From Acanthochlamys bracteata (lineage: Eukaryota > Streptophyta > Magnoliopsida > Pandanales > Velloziaceae): a DNA stretch of 64,000 nucleotides. The stretch spans positions 1,798,001 through 1,862,000 of the forward strand of contig CM034140.1 of NCBI GenBank assembly GCA_019914995.1, written 5' to 3'. The notes under the pieces are model-generated. The model did no database searches, was not told the origin of the DNA, and saw only the letters and a list, made by a program, of their open reading frames with translations. Shown here piece by piece: positions 1 through 13,478 of this stretch; the first letter of the stretch is position 1, and each line of letters begins with the position of its first letter. The translations under genes were made by a program, and so were the position numbers.

Positions 1-173
1 CTTATAAGACAGGACCTTTCCAAACATCTATGATCTATCATATAGAGACTTGGAATAGATAGAGAAAAAAATAATATCAATATAATGTAACCTGCTCCTC
101 AGCTGTTATGTTTATGATCAGTTTCTAGAAGATATATATACTAATTTTGCCACATAGTACTTTTTCCTTACAG

Positions 174-2344
<2,171 letters not shown>

Positions 2345-2960
2345 TTTGTTAAGTTATGAAAGGCTGCATTTTTAATGGGTATTATGAATAAGTTCAATGA
2401 TTAATATTTTTTCACAATGGAGTAGTTAGATCCGTGAGATGCAATTTGGATGTAATTGTTGTAGAACTGGCTATTTGCTCTTTTGAATAAATTCATATCG
2501 AGTGATAATGTCGTCGTCTTGTAAACGTGTGCTTTTGCCCTATAGGAACATGTTCAACTTGAGCTGATGCTTGGCATAAAAAATTAATGTTTTTCAGCAA
2601 TGTTTCAGGTATTATTAATTGCTCTAGGAGCGTTTATCAACACTTTTAGTTCACATTTTTCTTATAAAAATTTTACTTCTAACTTACTTTCAAATTAAAA
2701 CAAATTTAATTTAAATTTAAAACTTTGTCAAATATTTCTTTTTAAATTTAATTTTTACTTTTAAATTTATTTTTAATAACAAATAAACAAAACGTTTAAA
2801 TTTATTTTAAATTTTATTTTAAATAATTTAATTTGAAATTTTAATTTTGTAAAGCAGAAGGAATTAATTCAGAGCAAAGAAATACGTTCGAAGTATACTT
2901 CAGTTGTGCATGATGCACGCAGTCATGCAGAACGCATAAAACAAAATATTGTAAAAGAAG
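2345..2960. other. 3' UTR and AT-rich spacer
   Basis: Directly after the IPMDH stop comes its 3' UTR. About 2640-2840 is very AT-rich with repeated AAATTTAA-type words and no coding potential; it may be an old transposon remnant, but I could not define termini. Confidence 0.5.
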
Positions 2961-3047
2961 TCCGACCTGCCGGATTCGAACCAGCGACCTAAGGATGCCT
3001 ATGTAACCCACTACAGTCCTCCGCTCTACCAACTGAGCTAAGGTCGG
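2961..3047 (-). tRNA. trnY-GTA: tRNA-Tyr (GTA) with a 14-nt intron
   Basis: Reading the minus strand, the 7-bp acceptor stem CCGACCT/AGGTCGG closes with discriminator A at 2961. The A box TAGCTCAGTTGG, the anticodon stem-loop with GTA, and the B box GGTTCGAATCC are all intact. A 14-nt intron sits at 2997-3010, one base 3' of the anticodon, the canonical position; removing it leaves a 73-nt tRNA with a five-pair anticodon stem. Plant nuclear tRNA-Tyr genes are known to carry such introns. A TTTT pol III terminator follows on the minus strand (plus-strand AAAA near 2954-2957). CCA is not encoded, as expected for a nuclear gene. Confidence 0.97.
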
Positions 3048-3895
3048 TCTGTCAACTAAATAGACTGCAAAACTAATAGCATCAATGCAATGCACCTAAG
3101 CCTTATAAACCGCGTTGAAGCAAAACTGCTATAAACAGTCTTTTGCCTAGCCATTACCACATACATAAGCTCAATCAGCTATAACACAAACATCTTGTTT
3201 CACAACTATTACACAACCGCTCAAAACAGTTGTAAACAAACACAATACTCTTCAAGGAGTCATATATTAGCATGGAAGCAACTCATAGTCTGCCTGTATT
3301 CCCATACAAGCTCCCTGGATCATGCTATCAGATGCCCATACAATTACGCACTCTCACTTCAAAAGCAATTTTCGAACGGTCCAACATGACGAAGTAAGTC
3401 ACAATACTGCAACCTCAACTGCACACTCTGTTCCCTTGTCAAAAGACGCTTCAAATTCTACTTACTGAGCTTCTTTCCTCAGTTAAAGTGCTCACTTAAT
3501 GGCAGCACTGCACAAGTGACTCCAACAAACACCTACAACAATATCTACATGACAGAAGAACAGTGCAAATTCCCTACTTAACACCCTTTGCCAGGTAAAA
3601 TGACAGCCCAAAATTGACATTTGTTGCTAGGCAACCACAGCACTATACAATTATCTTTTATATCAAAATAAAGGAACTCAACTAAGCAGCATTGAGTCAA
3701 CGCATAGGTCTAACAACGTGCAGAGCATTCACTCATTTGACATAATATTATGGTCTTACATTTCTTTAAGACAACAAACAGTACAATATAGAAAGCAGCA
3801 AAACAATATAGAAAGCAGCAACAACTACAAGGGACACAACAGCTAAAACCAAATCAGATGAAAAACAGAATAGGAACTCCATCTTCACCGCTAGC
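3048..3895. other. spacer and eL41 3' UTR, with a small tandem duplication
   Basis: No gene is seen between the tRNA and the eL41 stop apart from the presumed eL41 3' UTR. An exact 18-nt word (ACAATATAGAAAGCAGCA) occurs twice in tandem at 3783-3800 and 3803-3820. Confidence 0.5.
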
Positions 3896-4832
3896 CTACT
3901 TGGATCTCTGCCTCATCTTTCTTCGCTTCCTCTTGAGCCTCCTCATGCGCTTCTTCTTCCACTGATGCAATAAAAAATGGAACCAAACTCAGTACATGGA
4001 CCATTTCATACTAGAGACTAAACAACAAATACATTATCAATAAGCATGTTATTTTCATTAACGACATAGTTCCCCAAAATATTCAAGAATGAGAAAGCAA
4101 GTAAGAGTAACTACTTGCATAGCTAAAATGCTGCATTACAGAAAACCCTTGAGACCTTGAATAACTACCAATTTTAGATGCCATCAAAAATTGTTTTGAG
4201 TAAATGATAAGCAGCATCAACAAGATAAACAAAATCTACACAAACAATCCCCAAAAGGAATTGCTTTCCCGCACAATGTATAATTCCCATCCTTCTACCA
4301 ATCAGATTTTAAACACAATCCACAAAAGCTACACACGAAACACATTAGGTATTAGAGATAGAAATATCACTGCTATGATAGAGGCAGAAATAATTAGAGG
4401 CGACAGTTCTCATTCATCAGTTGATGCCATGAACAACAATGTGGGCGCCTTTCCAACAAACGAGCATAGCCACGACTAGTAATCCAAAAGCATGCTCCAA
4501 AGCCAACATTTCATTACAAATCACACTGCAATCTACAAGACTATCATCTTTCAGTGAGCAATCGAATATCTAACATCAGATCTACGCTGGTTCGAAAGTC
4601 GAACAAACTAGAAACAATCGTATCATTTGCCGATGTTACAATCCAAATTAATATAATCTCGCCTAATTTAGCCTACCATACGAAGCAAACAATATCAGGT
4701 ATATTGATTGGTTTGAAGAAAGAAAAGAAACCATACAAAACAAGCATGCAACAAATCGACTAAATTAAACGAGCACGGTAGCAAAATAGATCAAATCAAA
4801 CGAGATGATCTAAAACTGACCTTGGCCCTCAT
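3896..4832 (-). CDS. RPL41: 60S ribosomal protein eL41 (25 residues)
   Basis: Smallest eukaryotic ribosomal protein, a basic helix that bridges the two ribosomal subunits. Exon 1 is only 12 nt (4832-4821, Met-Arg-Ala-Lys) and ends at a GTCAG donor; exon 2 is 3961-3896, preceded by an intron ending TTGCATCAG. The joined CDS is 78 nt, giving exactly 25 residues plus stop, the length conserved across eukaryotes; the body is almost wholly Lys, Arg and Met with one Trp at residue 5 (WKKKRMRRLKRKRRK). It is far too short for ordinary ORF filters. The intron is about 860 nt, large for such a gene. The region 4833 to about 4960 is the probable 5' UTR, with a pyrimidine-rich stretch on the coding strand. 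Confidence 0.95.
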
Positions 4833-5349
4833 TGCAGCGGTGTCGGAAAGCTCCGGTGATCGACCAAGTTTTCCCTTCGCTTCTCTGAGTCGGCTACGGA
4901 TTGAAAAGATTGATTCTGTTTTGAGAGGTTGTTCGCCAGGACTTATATATGGATGCTCAAAACAGAAGCCTCCAGAAACCCTAAAGGGTCTTTTCGTCAA
5001 TAATTATCCATGGGCCTATGTACGAATTGTCGCGGATATAGGCATTCAAATAGAAGCCCATATACCCAATTTGTTTGTCTTTAATTTTTAAATTTACTGA
5101 AATTGAGCTTTAAGTGTATAAAAAGCCTTTTAAGTGCTGATTAAAACTGCATTTAAATAGAGTCCAAGACGGTAATTCATTTCAAGTAATAAGTTTTAAG
5201 TTTTTAAACATCAATAAAATGCAAGAAAAACACAAATTCCCTTCCTCAAGTTTCAGAACTCCCAAAAAACTACAGCAGTTTTATTTTTTAACTCCCAAAA
5301 TACAGCTTTAATTAATTTCCATTCAATGCTTGCTACAATATTTTTCATG
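4833..5349. other. shared upstream region of RPL41 (-) and the proline-rich gene (+)
   Basis: Divergent intergenic region. The part next to 4832 is presumed RPL41 leader and promoter; the remainder is AT-rich with no coding exon that I can support. Confidence 0.4.
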
Positions 5350-5357
5350 TATAAAAA
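5350..5357 (+). promoter_or_regulatory. probable TATA box of the 5411 gene
   Basis: TATAAAAA lies 54 nt before the ATG at 5411, which would give a short leader typical of small secreted-protein genes. Confidence 0.55.
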
Positions 5358-5410
5358 CCCCTTCATCTGTTAATGAAATCCACACACAGAAATCTGTAAG
5401 ATAAAAAAAC

Positions 5411-5737
5411 ATGGCAAGGCTAACAACAATCACTTGCACTATTTTAGTTCTTTTCGTTTTGTTCAACATTTCTCTTCATGCAGATGGAAGGAAACTGAAG
5501 AAGCAAGAGCCCAAATACAACAAGATTACTAGGCCATTTACACTACCAGTTCCACCAATTCCAATCTTACCACTCCCTCCATTTCCAAAATTTCCAGTTC
5601 CTCCAATTTCAAAAATCCCTTTCCCTACTATTCCTAAATTGCCTCCATTTCCACCTACAATCTTCACTCCTAGAATTCGAATTTTTCCTTCAGTACATTC
5701 TCCTCCTTCCAAAGTAGTGAGGAAGAACAATCCGTGA
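5411..5737 (+). CDS. small secreted proline-rich protein
   Basis: Intronless, 108 residues. Residues 1 to about 26 form a signal peptide (hydrophobic core TILVLFVLFNISLHA, then DGRKLKK), so the product is predicted to go to the cell wall. The mature part is built of short proline-rich repeats such as PVPPIPILPLPPFPKFP and KIPFPTIPKLP and ends in a basic tail. It resembles the two larger proteins at 12846 and 15250 in composition (repeats ending PxLPK or PxFPK), and all three are on the + strand. These fit the broad class of cell-wall hydroxyproline/proline-rich proteins including Arabidopsis PELPK1; no enzymatic role is expected. ATG chosen as the first after the TATA box. Confidence 0.8.
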   Translation: MARLTTITCTILVLFVLFNISLHADGRKLKKQEPKYNKITRPFTLPVPPIPILPLPPFPKFPVPPISKIPFPTIPKLPPFPPTIFTPRIRIFPSVHSPPSKVVRKNNP

Positions 5738-6069
5738 GATGTTTGAAGAATTCCTTTGGATCGTGATTTATATATGCGCTACTGCAAAATGTGTGGGGAA
5801 TTATTGAAATGCATCTACTAAAATAAATGTTCATGTTTTAATAAGTTAATTATGTAACAGGTTTTACATGAATGCACATATGGATCAATTGTATTTTTAT
5901 TCTTTTTCTGAGTATGTGAGATTTGTTGAAGGACTTACATATATTCACCAAATATTTCGAATTGGCAGAGACATTCATTGTTTTATCTCCCAAGCTAAAA
6001 AAACAGGCATTTTTTGTCTCATTTTCAATCAATATAACAGGTAGAACAAATTCAACTAGTCTCTGATTT

Positions 6070-7157
6070 TTAAGCAACATTGAAGGAGCTTGAAGTGTTT
6101 TCCACAAACTTCCTTGCTCCTTTAAACCATCTCTTGTCTCCAGCTTGAACCTTGCAGATGTAGAGCTTTCCATCGGATACGGTTGCTGTGATGAGTTGGT
6201 GCTTGCCACCTTCATCAACATCAGCAGTCCTTGTAAGCACTGAGATCTAGTAGTATGGCTTTCTGCCAATTTCAGGTGTAGCTGTTTCCAGTATGTTAGC
6301 AGTTGCAACAGCATCCTTGTCAAATCCACCCTACATAGATAGCAATAAAAGAAAATCAACATAATAAATAATATAGATTTCATGCTTGATATGAATCAGT
6401 TACAGTGTTTCAGTTCTTAATTTTACCTCAGATTTTGTGTTGCCGGAGTATGCTTGTTTTCCTAACAAGTAATCAACCTGCAAAAAGTGATGAACTTGAT
6501 GAGGCATTCAAATTACTTGAGAGTTCCAAAAACATAAAGCCCCGCCAGGACAAATTCGAATAACCTGCGAAAAAAGTATCTAAAAGGATGAAATTTAGAT
6601 AGCGAGAGGAATTGCTCAGGGGAACCGAAATCGGTGATGGATTTCTTGTCATTGGTTGGATCATGACTGCAAGGTTGCTGTTGGCATCAAAATTGTCTTC
6701 ATACCTCAATACCTGACCAGGGTACTCAACTTCTTTGCTCGGGTTCCATTTGGAAGGAATCAACATCTTGAATCCTTCACCGTTGTAGTACAAGAAATCT
6801 GTGTTCGCTTTCGGCCTTCCAAACACATTTGCTGAATTATGATCAAAAGTGTTTCAAGCAGCATGAAACATTGCCTGCACTTTGATTATTATATTGTTTA
6901 GCAAGATATACCACCTTCACCATATGCAGCATCAGCAGGGGCAACCTTAGTGCCGACAGCAGTAGCACCAATAAGAACGGTGAGGGCTAACCGGCGAGAG
7001 AGATCACTGCATTGCTTTCATCATCAGAACCCGCATGGTTCTGAGCCTTGCAAACAACCTGAGTTGCCCTGAAATTTGACGAAAGCCGCTGAGACAGAGT
7101 TGTAGAAGCTGCAGTGGAAGGTGCAATGTGGTGAAGGAAGCAAGCAGTCGATCCCAT
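6070..7157 (-). pseudogene. PSBP: PsbP (oxygen-evolving enhancer protein 2) pseudogene
   Basis: A decayed, intron-bearing copy of the 23-kDa lumenal subunit of photosystem II. The start at 7157 gives a transit-peptide-like STACFLHHIAP; after the recognisable [12 protein letters not shown] thylakoid-transfer segment come [69 protein letters not shown] and [18 protein letters not shown] to a stop at 6070-6072. Lesions: (1) extra bases before SRRLAL shift the frame to a TAG at 6987-6989 after 56 codons; (2) a second frame change after the NLAVMIQP stretch, around 6650; (3) the donor that should follow the FLS codons near 6600 is not recognisable; (4) TAG at 6247-6249 in place of the residue after KPYY. 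Exon borders 6330 and about 6427-6478 remain usable. Clearly not able to make full-length PsbP. Confidence 0.92.
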
Positions 7158-8164
7158 CCATGATCACCTTGCTTCACTGGAAGTGTCTCCCTGTGATCTC
7201 TGTGGTAGTAGTTTATGGCCTAGTGCTGCTGCAGTAAACTGTGTTTTGCTGAGTTGTTAGTTTGTAATGAGAGGAATGGAAAGTTTGTGGCTTTGAGAGC
7301 AATGTAGATTTGGGAGTTTGGATCATTGGGTATTCTGGATTAGATAGGGGTTTGAGAGGTTCTGGTTGGGTCACTATTGTCTACCACTAGTTTTTCTGCT
7401 CTAGTTCGATTCTGTGTTTTGTAGGGCATATCTTCTGCTTTTCTCATGCCCAAGTGGAATTTATATTTGTAATACTGCCAGATTGAGGAAACAAGCAAGC
7501 AGTGAATCTGGAACTAATGGCATCCGCTATCAGATTGATTCCTGTTAGCTATGCTGTTAGTGACTTCTGAAGCCAGAACCTTTTGAAATTTCAATTCATG
7601 TCTATACAAACAACACTAGTATCCTTGTGAGTTTATCAACATATAGTCACCAACAGATGAAGAAGATAAACTTCAAGAAAGACTTCAAAGAAAAGAAAAT
7701 CGAGGAACAAGCTAGATTGATTTTGAAGAAGCTAAATTTCAGATTCTGTATAGAATTACAATTTGCAGCAATTGAAGTACAATGTCAAAGAATCGATTAG
7801 TCAAATTATAGAAGCTGCAACTATCAGGTTGGCTTCGAAAGAATTGCGAAAGTAAACTAAACACCTATTCACCAGATTTCTTGGATTCATGCAGAACAAC
7901 ATTCCGCATTCTAAATCTTTACATAACTGGAACCCTTCTGTGGATATTCTTCTAATGCATTGCCAGGAGCAACAAATTTCTGAATTATATGCAAGAAGTA
8001 GCTTCTTTTGTCTCTGGATATGATCAGAAACACAAGATTTCATTCTGTTTAGTCTAAGAAAGAAGCACAAACTCATCCTTTTTAATGTTGCATGCGAATA
8101 GAAAGGTAAGAAATTGATTTTGTGATTAAAAGAAATTGCAGTAATTTTTGTACCCAAGATGTAA
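7158..8164. other. intergenic: upstream of the PsbP pseudogene and 3' side of the CorA-like gene
   Basis: No supportable coding exon. An open frame at 7801-8157 (-) has no recognisable domain and lies just 3' of the CorA-like stop, so it is best read as 3' UTR or spacer. Confidence 0.5.
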
Positions 8165-10743
8165 TTATACGATCCTCATATAACTTCCACCATTTTGTCC
8201 ACCTTCATAAGGAGTTCTTCTGAAAAATGACCATCTATTGATGGACCAACTCCTTCTAATAGCACGTTGCCGTCTCCATGTTGAAAAGCGGTTGTAGAGG
8301 GATGGAAACATAAAACATACAAGAAGAAGAAGCAATAAGACAACACAGATGATCATTACATTGAGGAACCCATCCTTATAAGCAGGGTCCTTTTGTGCAG
8401 TCCAGGGTACTCCACCGACATTCATCCCAAATACTGTAGCATGGAAATAGGAGTATCAGTTTGACATCTGATAAGTATTACTAATCCATGGACATTAACA
8501 GAAGAACAGATAGTGACTCAGTCCTAGAACTGGCAACTGTAATCCAGATAGAGGAGTGGCATGCAGAAGGATAATTACCTCCAGTAACTATAGATAATGG
8601 AAGAAATATTAAGGAGAGGAATGAGAGGTAATAAAGCTTCCTGTTGATTTGTTCTGCTTGCCAACTATCAAGGCCAGCCTGAACTGCTGTCACCCGACTT
8701 GTTATAAATCCTAAGTTCTCTTTCAGCCTTCGGAGACGACCTATTAGTTCTTCAAGTGCAACAATGTCTTCATTGGCAAACCAAGTCTTCATTGCACATT
8801 TCTCTTTCACACGTGGAAATACTTGCTCACCATGAGACACTACCTGTATCGACATATTCCAGGAAGTGAAGATCAGGTGATTTCAATATACCCTTCCTCC
8901 AAAGCAAGGGTTGATCTCTAATAAAAAGAAACAAGCCTACTCTGGTTAGCTAGCTTCTCTTACTTTAACAAAGTGTGCTGAAGATATGTATTTAAGAGCT
9001 TGAGAAACATATGCAAGATGCATTTTTCTGCATTACAAATAACCTTTCTAAAGATCTCATTCCAGTAACAAGAAAAATGATCAAACTCTACCTGTAGAAG
9101 ACGCTGCAAGTTGAGATGCATCTTGGGAAACCTTCTATCATCCAACATTTGTTTCTTTAATTGCAAACCACCTAACAAGAAACAGATCAACAATGCAAAT
9201 CATGTAGATTTATCAGATTGCTAGCAGTATTCCATGGCTTTAAATGCTCACGCGTTATTGTGATGCCTCCAAAAAGAGATATAGAGAGATGCATATATTG
9301 GTTTGTTTCTGATACATTTTCTCATACGACCAACCACCACTAATCGAGGAGGTTTAGTATGTTTGTTCAGAAGAAACAAATGAAGTTGCATGAATTCTAG
9401 CTATTAAGAGGTATCTGGTTCATGGTATGAAATGATCTCCTGGTAGCCACATATCACTTTCGAGAATGCTTTATTTGCCTCAGTGTGGACAGTATGCACT
9501 CTGGCTAAGAGTTAAAAGCAACAGATAATGTCCCTGAAGATGCAGTGCTTATGGAAGAGAAGCTGCTGTAATAAGGGAGTCGCATGTGCCAATCAAGGCC
9601 CTTGAAGGACCGTGTATGCTTTTCCTTATGTAGCAATAGCGTAGGAAGGCTTCATCCTGGTGTCATTTAGTTTCTGGGATTTTATCGGGAGTCTATGGTG
9701 CTGACCTAGACGAAGGAAGGGTTCGTGCAGATCAAGAATATTTTCTTGGTAATATAAAGACGAATTACTGTCTTATGGTTAATACTTTTAATATCCACCT
9801 AAGATTTCCATACGACATTTATGACTAACAAAAGAAGGAAATCCTATGTAATAATTTTCTTGTACATAAGCTATAAAAGTGAACTGCCATAAAATGTGCT
9901 GCTATTCACTATATCTGAAAGTTCTATTAAAAAAGCACTAGATATGAGATGAGGACCAAGGCACAAGCATTAGGACCTGAAGAAGAAATTACCTTTATCC
10001 AATTCCAGCTCCACTGCATCCAATTCCATCTCAAGCTTAGTGACAATGTCCTGAATTTGGTCTACATGCGTATCAACGATATGCACAATCAAATTGGACA
10101 TGGTTTTTGGTACAGGATTATCAGCCTCTTCTGAATGGTTCATCGTTAACAAGAACTCAAGCACATGCTCACGTATTACTGTACCATTAGAAGCTCCAGT
10201 TCTGCTATCCGTAAAAAGATTTGGGTTCTCCACACTAGGAATCTCAGACAGCAGGGACTGTCCTGTTGGTGAGAACCCCAGCCTTGGGACCCTACCCAGC
10301 GATACGGTAATCACTGAGTTCTCTGTGACTCTCGCCGCAAGCCTCAGGGTGAAACTACTTGCAGCAGGACCGGGTGAATTTACTCTAAAAACCAATGCAC
10401 CATCTACATGACCACAGAAAGGACCATTGCTAACAAGTGATAGAATGTCTTGGAGCTTGAGAGGCGGGCAGAGGACATCGATCAGATACTGAGCCGATAA
10501 TGCAAGCTTCTGATTTCCTTTAGGAAGTTCCACGTGGTACCAACAAAACTGGTTTCCAGTTCCTTCTGTAAGATCCCATTCTTTATGAAAATAATTACCC
10601 AAACCATCAAAATGATAAGCCCTCTTCCTAACTGCACCAGGAAAATGTGTAGTATGTGGAAGAGTTTCAATGACCTGGTTATCATTCAACGGCTCCCTTT
10701 CAATATCCTCCTGATTCATTTCTTCCTGTGCAACTAGTTCCAT
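8165..10743 (-). CDS. CorA-like magnesium transporter family protein
   Basis: Four exons join in phase: 10743-9993, 9171-9092, 8843-8579, 8433-8165, giving 454 residues. The C-terminus is diagnostic: a first membrane helix at about 347-365 (YYLSFLSLIFLPLSIVTG), then the CorA signature GMN at about residues 368-370 within VFGMNVGG, then a second helix (IICVVLLLLLLVCFMFP) and a basic tail. The long N-terminal cytosolic part includes a heptad-like stretch (IQDIVTKLEMELDAVELELDKG) typical of the CorA stalk. It most resembles the divergent plant 'CorA-like' group rather than the MRS2/MGT group, so Mg transport is inferred from the fold and the GMN motif. The gene is complete, with no lesion. Intron 1 is about 820 nt. 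Confidence 0.93.
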
Positions 10744-11583
10744 GAACAGATCTTTAACTTGCTCACCAAAATCTTATTACCTTGTCTTTCCAACCCAATC
10801 TCAAATCCTTTGGACAAAGAGACCAACTTTCACCAATGACAAGGAAAAGAATCAACCATCTGAATCTCATCCAGAGATGACAGCATAAGCTGAATTCCTC
10901 GTGATACAAGCAATCCAATTCCAACAAAACTCAGAAGCGGATTCCAAGGACAAATACCATTCTAGAATGCAACAGATCAATCTCGGAAATTACCCAATTC
11001 AAAAGTTGACATCTTCAAATAAAGACAGCCAACAACTAATACCAATTCAAATCAAAGAAAAAGAATGCCACATCCTCTACAAGCGCCAAATTTTCACAAT
11101 TCCACGCGCAAATAATCGTCACAATCCAATCCAAGAACAAAAGAATGCAACTCCCAGATCAAAATCTGCAACAAACGCAATCATCAAAATCAAATCTTGA
11201 CCCCTTCTTTTGGATTCAAACCCAATTCTAAGCCGAAACCAATAACCAGAATCAGAGAAATGGCGGGAAAATGAAGAACGGTGAAGGGAAAATAAGAAAA
11301 TTTATTAACCGTGTTTTTTGTTTGGACGGAAGCGAGAGAACAAGGAAAGAAAAGTGAAGAGGGAAAAAGACAGAAAATTTCTTGGGTAGTCAAATAAACT
11401 TAGCTTCTTGTTCTTGCTCTTGAGTTTAACAAATCAGAGCAAATATATCTAAATGTTTGAAAAATTAGATTAGGCCTCTTTGGCCCATTTATCTTTTTCT
11501 TCATGGCCCAGTTGCAGCAGCAGCCTTGGATAACTTGCCAGGGTTGCAGTTGTAGAATTTCTTGGATAACTTGTAAGTAGCTA
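10744..11583. other. 5' leader and promoter region of the CorA-like gene
   Basis: Upstream of the ATG at 10743; may hold an untranslated exon reaching toward 11400. The open frame at 10901-11200 (+) is Gln/Asn-rich, unlike any family I know, and is treated as chance. Confidence 0.4.
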
Positions 11584-11824
11584 GGGCGTGTTTACCCGCA
11601 CTTCAAATTTAATTTTTTTAAATTTATTTTTAATATAAAATATATATATATCAAAATAAAATTTTTTATTAATAAATTTTTTAAAAATTAATTTTAAAAT
11701 ATATTATAAATATTAAATTAATATATAATTTTTTTTATTAAATATTTTTAATTTTTAATTTATTTTTTAAATTGATTTCTAAAATACTCACTTTGTTCAG
11801 TTTATTTATAAGTCAAACACGCCC
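11584..11824. mobile_element. MITE-like element, PIF/Harbinger-type ends
   Basis: About 241 bp of non-coding, very AT-rich DNA bounded by an exact 10-bp terminal inverted repeat, GGGCGTGTTT at 11584 and AAACACGCCC at 11815-11824. Flanking trinucleotides are CTA (11581-11583) and TTA (11825-11827), a one-mismatch version of the 3-bp target duplication made by PIF/Harbinger (Tourist) elements. No transposase frame. Confidence 0.6.
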
Positions 11825-11827
11825 TTA

Positions 11828-12762
11828 GCAACGGTAGGGTATCCTATGTTGTGCATTGCAGAATTTCTTTGTACTACTTTTTGCTGGATGTGCTTCCTGT
11901 AAAAATCATTTGCTGTTTTTTCGAAAAAAGTGAAGAATATAATTTATTATTAAGGAAAATTTTTTGTACCGTCCATAATTTTCTTTTTAAAATAGTGAAA
12001 TTTTTTTCAGTTAAAATATTATATTTTATTATACTTTTTAATTATTATATTTTTGTTACAAAATTTTTAGAATTTATACTGTATTTGTTAAGAGCGAGTC
12101 CTAAAATATTTCCTCAAACACTTCAATTTATACAATCAATCTTATTTTATATTTAATGGTTCATTTTACTTTATATTAGCGTAAATAATTCTAATGATTT
12201 CTAAAACGACATTAGCAAACAAAAAAAAATCAAAATTATATTTTAGTTTGAGAAACCCAAATAATAATAATACCACTAAAGAAGTCATCTTATAAATCTG
12301 AAATAGAGAAGTGGAGAGAAATTTATGTGTTGGTGAAGACAAATCTCTTAAGTTTATTATTTAGTTATTATTCACACCAATAAAATATGTTTTCTTTAAT
12401 TATTGATTTGTAACACACAAATGGGCAAAAAATTAGATATCAATTATATATTTCAAATAAATGTTACATACTTCAGTGATAAAATATAAAAGGTTCCAGA
12501 GATGTTTGGGAAGCGTTTTTGAAACAAAAAATTTCTTAATTATAATATTTTTATTTCTTTAAAAATAAACTTTATTTTTTATCTAAAATAATAAACTTTA
12601 AGCCATTTTTTGTTTATTTTGAGATAAGTGTCATTCAAGAAGTTGAGCTAACATAAACACAAATATAGATATTTTTCCCAATTTATTATCCAACATTTTA
12701 ATCTGAACTAACTAAACTAATTTTCAGCTAACTCCCATGCAAAAAACACACTGTTTCTTTTC
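11828..12762. other. AT-rich intergenic DNA
   Basis: Long A/T-rich tracts, no credible exon; the open frame at 11851-12156 is low-complexity and rejected. The last few hundred bases are presumed promoter of the 12846 gene. Confidence 0.5.
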
Positions 12763-12770
12763 TATTTAAA
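12763..12770 (+). promoter_or_regulatory. probable TATA box of the 12846 gene
   Basis: TATTTAAA lies 76 nt before the ATG at 12846 in an otherwise mixed sequence, at a position compatible with a 40-50 nt leader. Confidence 0.5.
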
Positions 12771-12845
12771 CGCTATGACCTCTACACCTTCTATCCCATC
12801 AACAAAATAAAAAACACTTCCTGGTGTTGCTGATCATACATAACC

Positions 12846-13478
12846 ATGGCTTCTGTTCAATTCATGTTTCTCTTCATTGCCATGATACTGTTTACTGGAA
12901 ACAACAACAACGTTTGTAATGCCGCAAGGCAACTGCTAGCAACTCCTGCTGCAACAACACCATCAATTCCAACACTTCCGAAGCCAACAGTGCCATCACC
13001 AATTCCAGTAACTCCACCACTTCCAAAACCAACACTGCCACCGTTGCCTGTAGTTCCAACACTTCCAAAACCAACATTGCCTCCCTTGCCAGTAATACCA
13101 ACGCTGCCTAAGCCAACTTCACCGCCGTCGCCTGTAGTACCAACACTGCCAAAACCAACATCGTCTCCCATGCCAGTAATACCAACACAGCCTAAGCCAA
13201 CTTCGTTGCCGTTGCCGTTGCCGTTGCCTGTAGTTCCAACACTCCCAAAACCAACATTGCCTCCCATGCCAGTAATACCTACACTGCCCAAGCTCACTTT
13301 GCCGCCGTTGCCTGAACTTCCGCCGCCATTGCCAACAGTCCCAGAGGTGACATTGCCAAAAGTTCCAACCGTCCCAATTCCAACCATTCCTTCTGTCCCG
13401 AAGATTCCAACCATACCAGCAATGCCGACCATTCCTGGCATCCCGATTTACTCGCCGCCACCTAAAACCGGACACTAG
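12846..13478 (+). CDS. secreted PELPK-like proline-rich cell-wall protein
   Basis: Intronless, 210 residues. Signal peptide at about 1-26 (FMFLFIAMILFTGN core, then NVCNAARQLLATPA). The rest is almost entirely repeats of the type PTLPKPTLPPLPV, alternating V-V and V-I before PTLPK, followed by a shorter Pro-Thr-Ile/Val region (PTIPSVPKIPTIP) and the tail SPPPKTGH. No Cys after the signal region, no Tyr cross-link motif except a single Y near the C-terminus. The repeats resemble the Pro-X-Leu-Pro-Lys pentapeptides of Arabidopsis PELPK1, a seedling cell-wall protein; assignment to that family is by repeat type only. Paralogue of the gene at 15250. The GCC-rich antisense open frame is a by-product of the proline codons. 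Confidence 0.85.
   Translation: MASVQFMFLFIAMILFTGNNNNVCNAARQLLATPAATTPSIPTLPKPTVPSPIPVTPPLPKPTLPPLPVVPTLPKPTLPPLPVIPTLPKPTSPPSPVVPTLPKPTSSPMPVIPTQPKPTSLPLPLPLPVVPTLPKPTLPPMPVIPTLPKLTLPPLPELPPPLPTVPEVTLPKVPTVPIPTIPSVPKIPTIPAMPTIPGIPIYSPPPKTGH

Noticed and set aside
2640..2840. Possible transposon in AT-rich DNA
   Set aside because: No inverted ends or target duplication could be found.
4822..5091. 89-codon + strand frame over the eL41 first exon
   Set aside because: Covers the eL41 leader in antisense; no domain and no conservation signal.
10094..10411. 105-codon + strand frame
   Set aside because: Antisense to exon 1 of the CorA-like gene.
12857..13441. Glycine-rich antisense open frame (194 codons)
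   Set aside because: It is the reverse complement of the proline-codon repeats of the gene at 12846; Pro CCN reads as Gly in antisense. No start context or signal.
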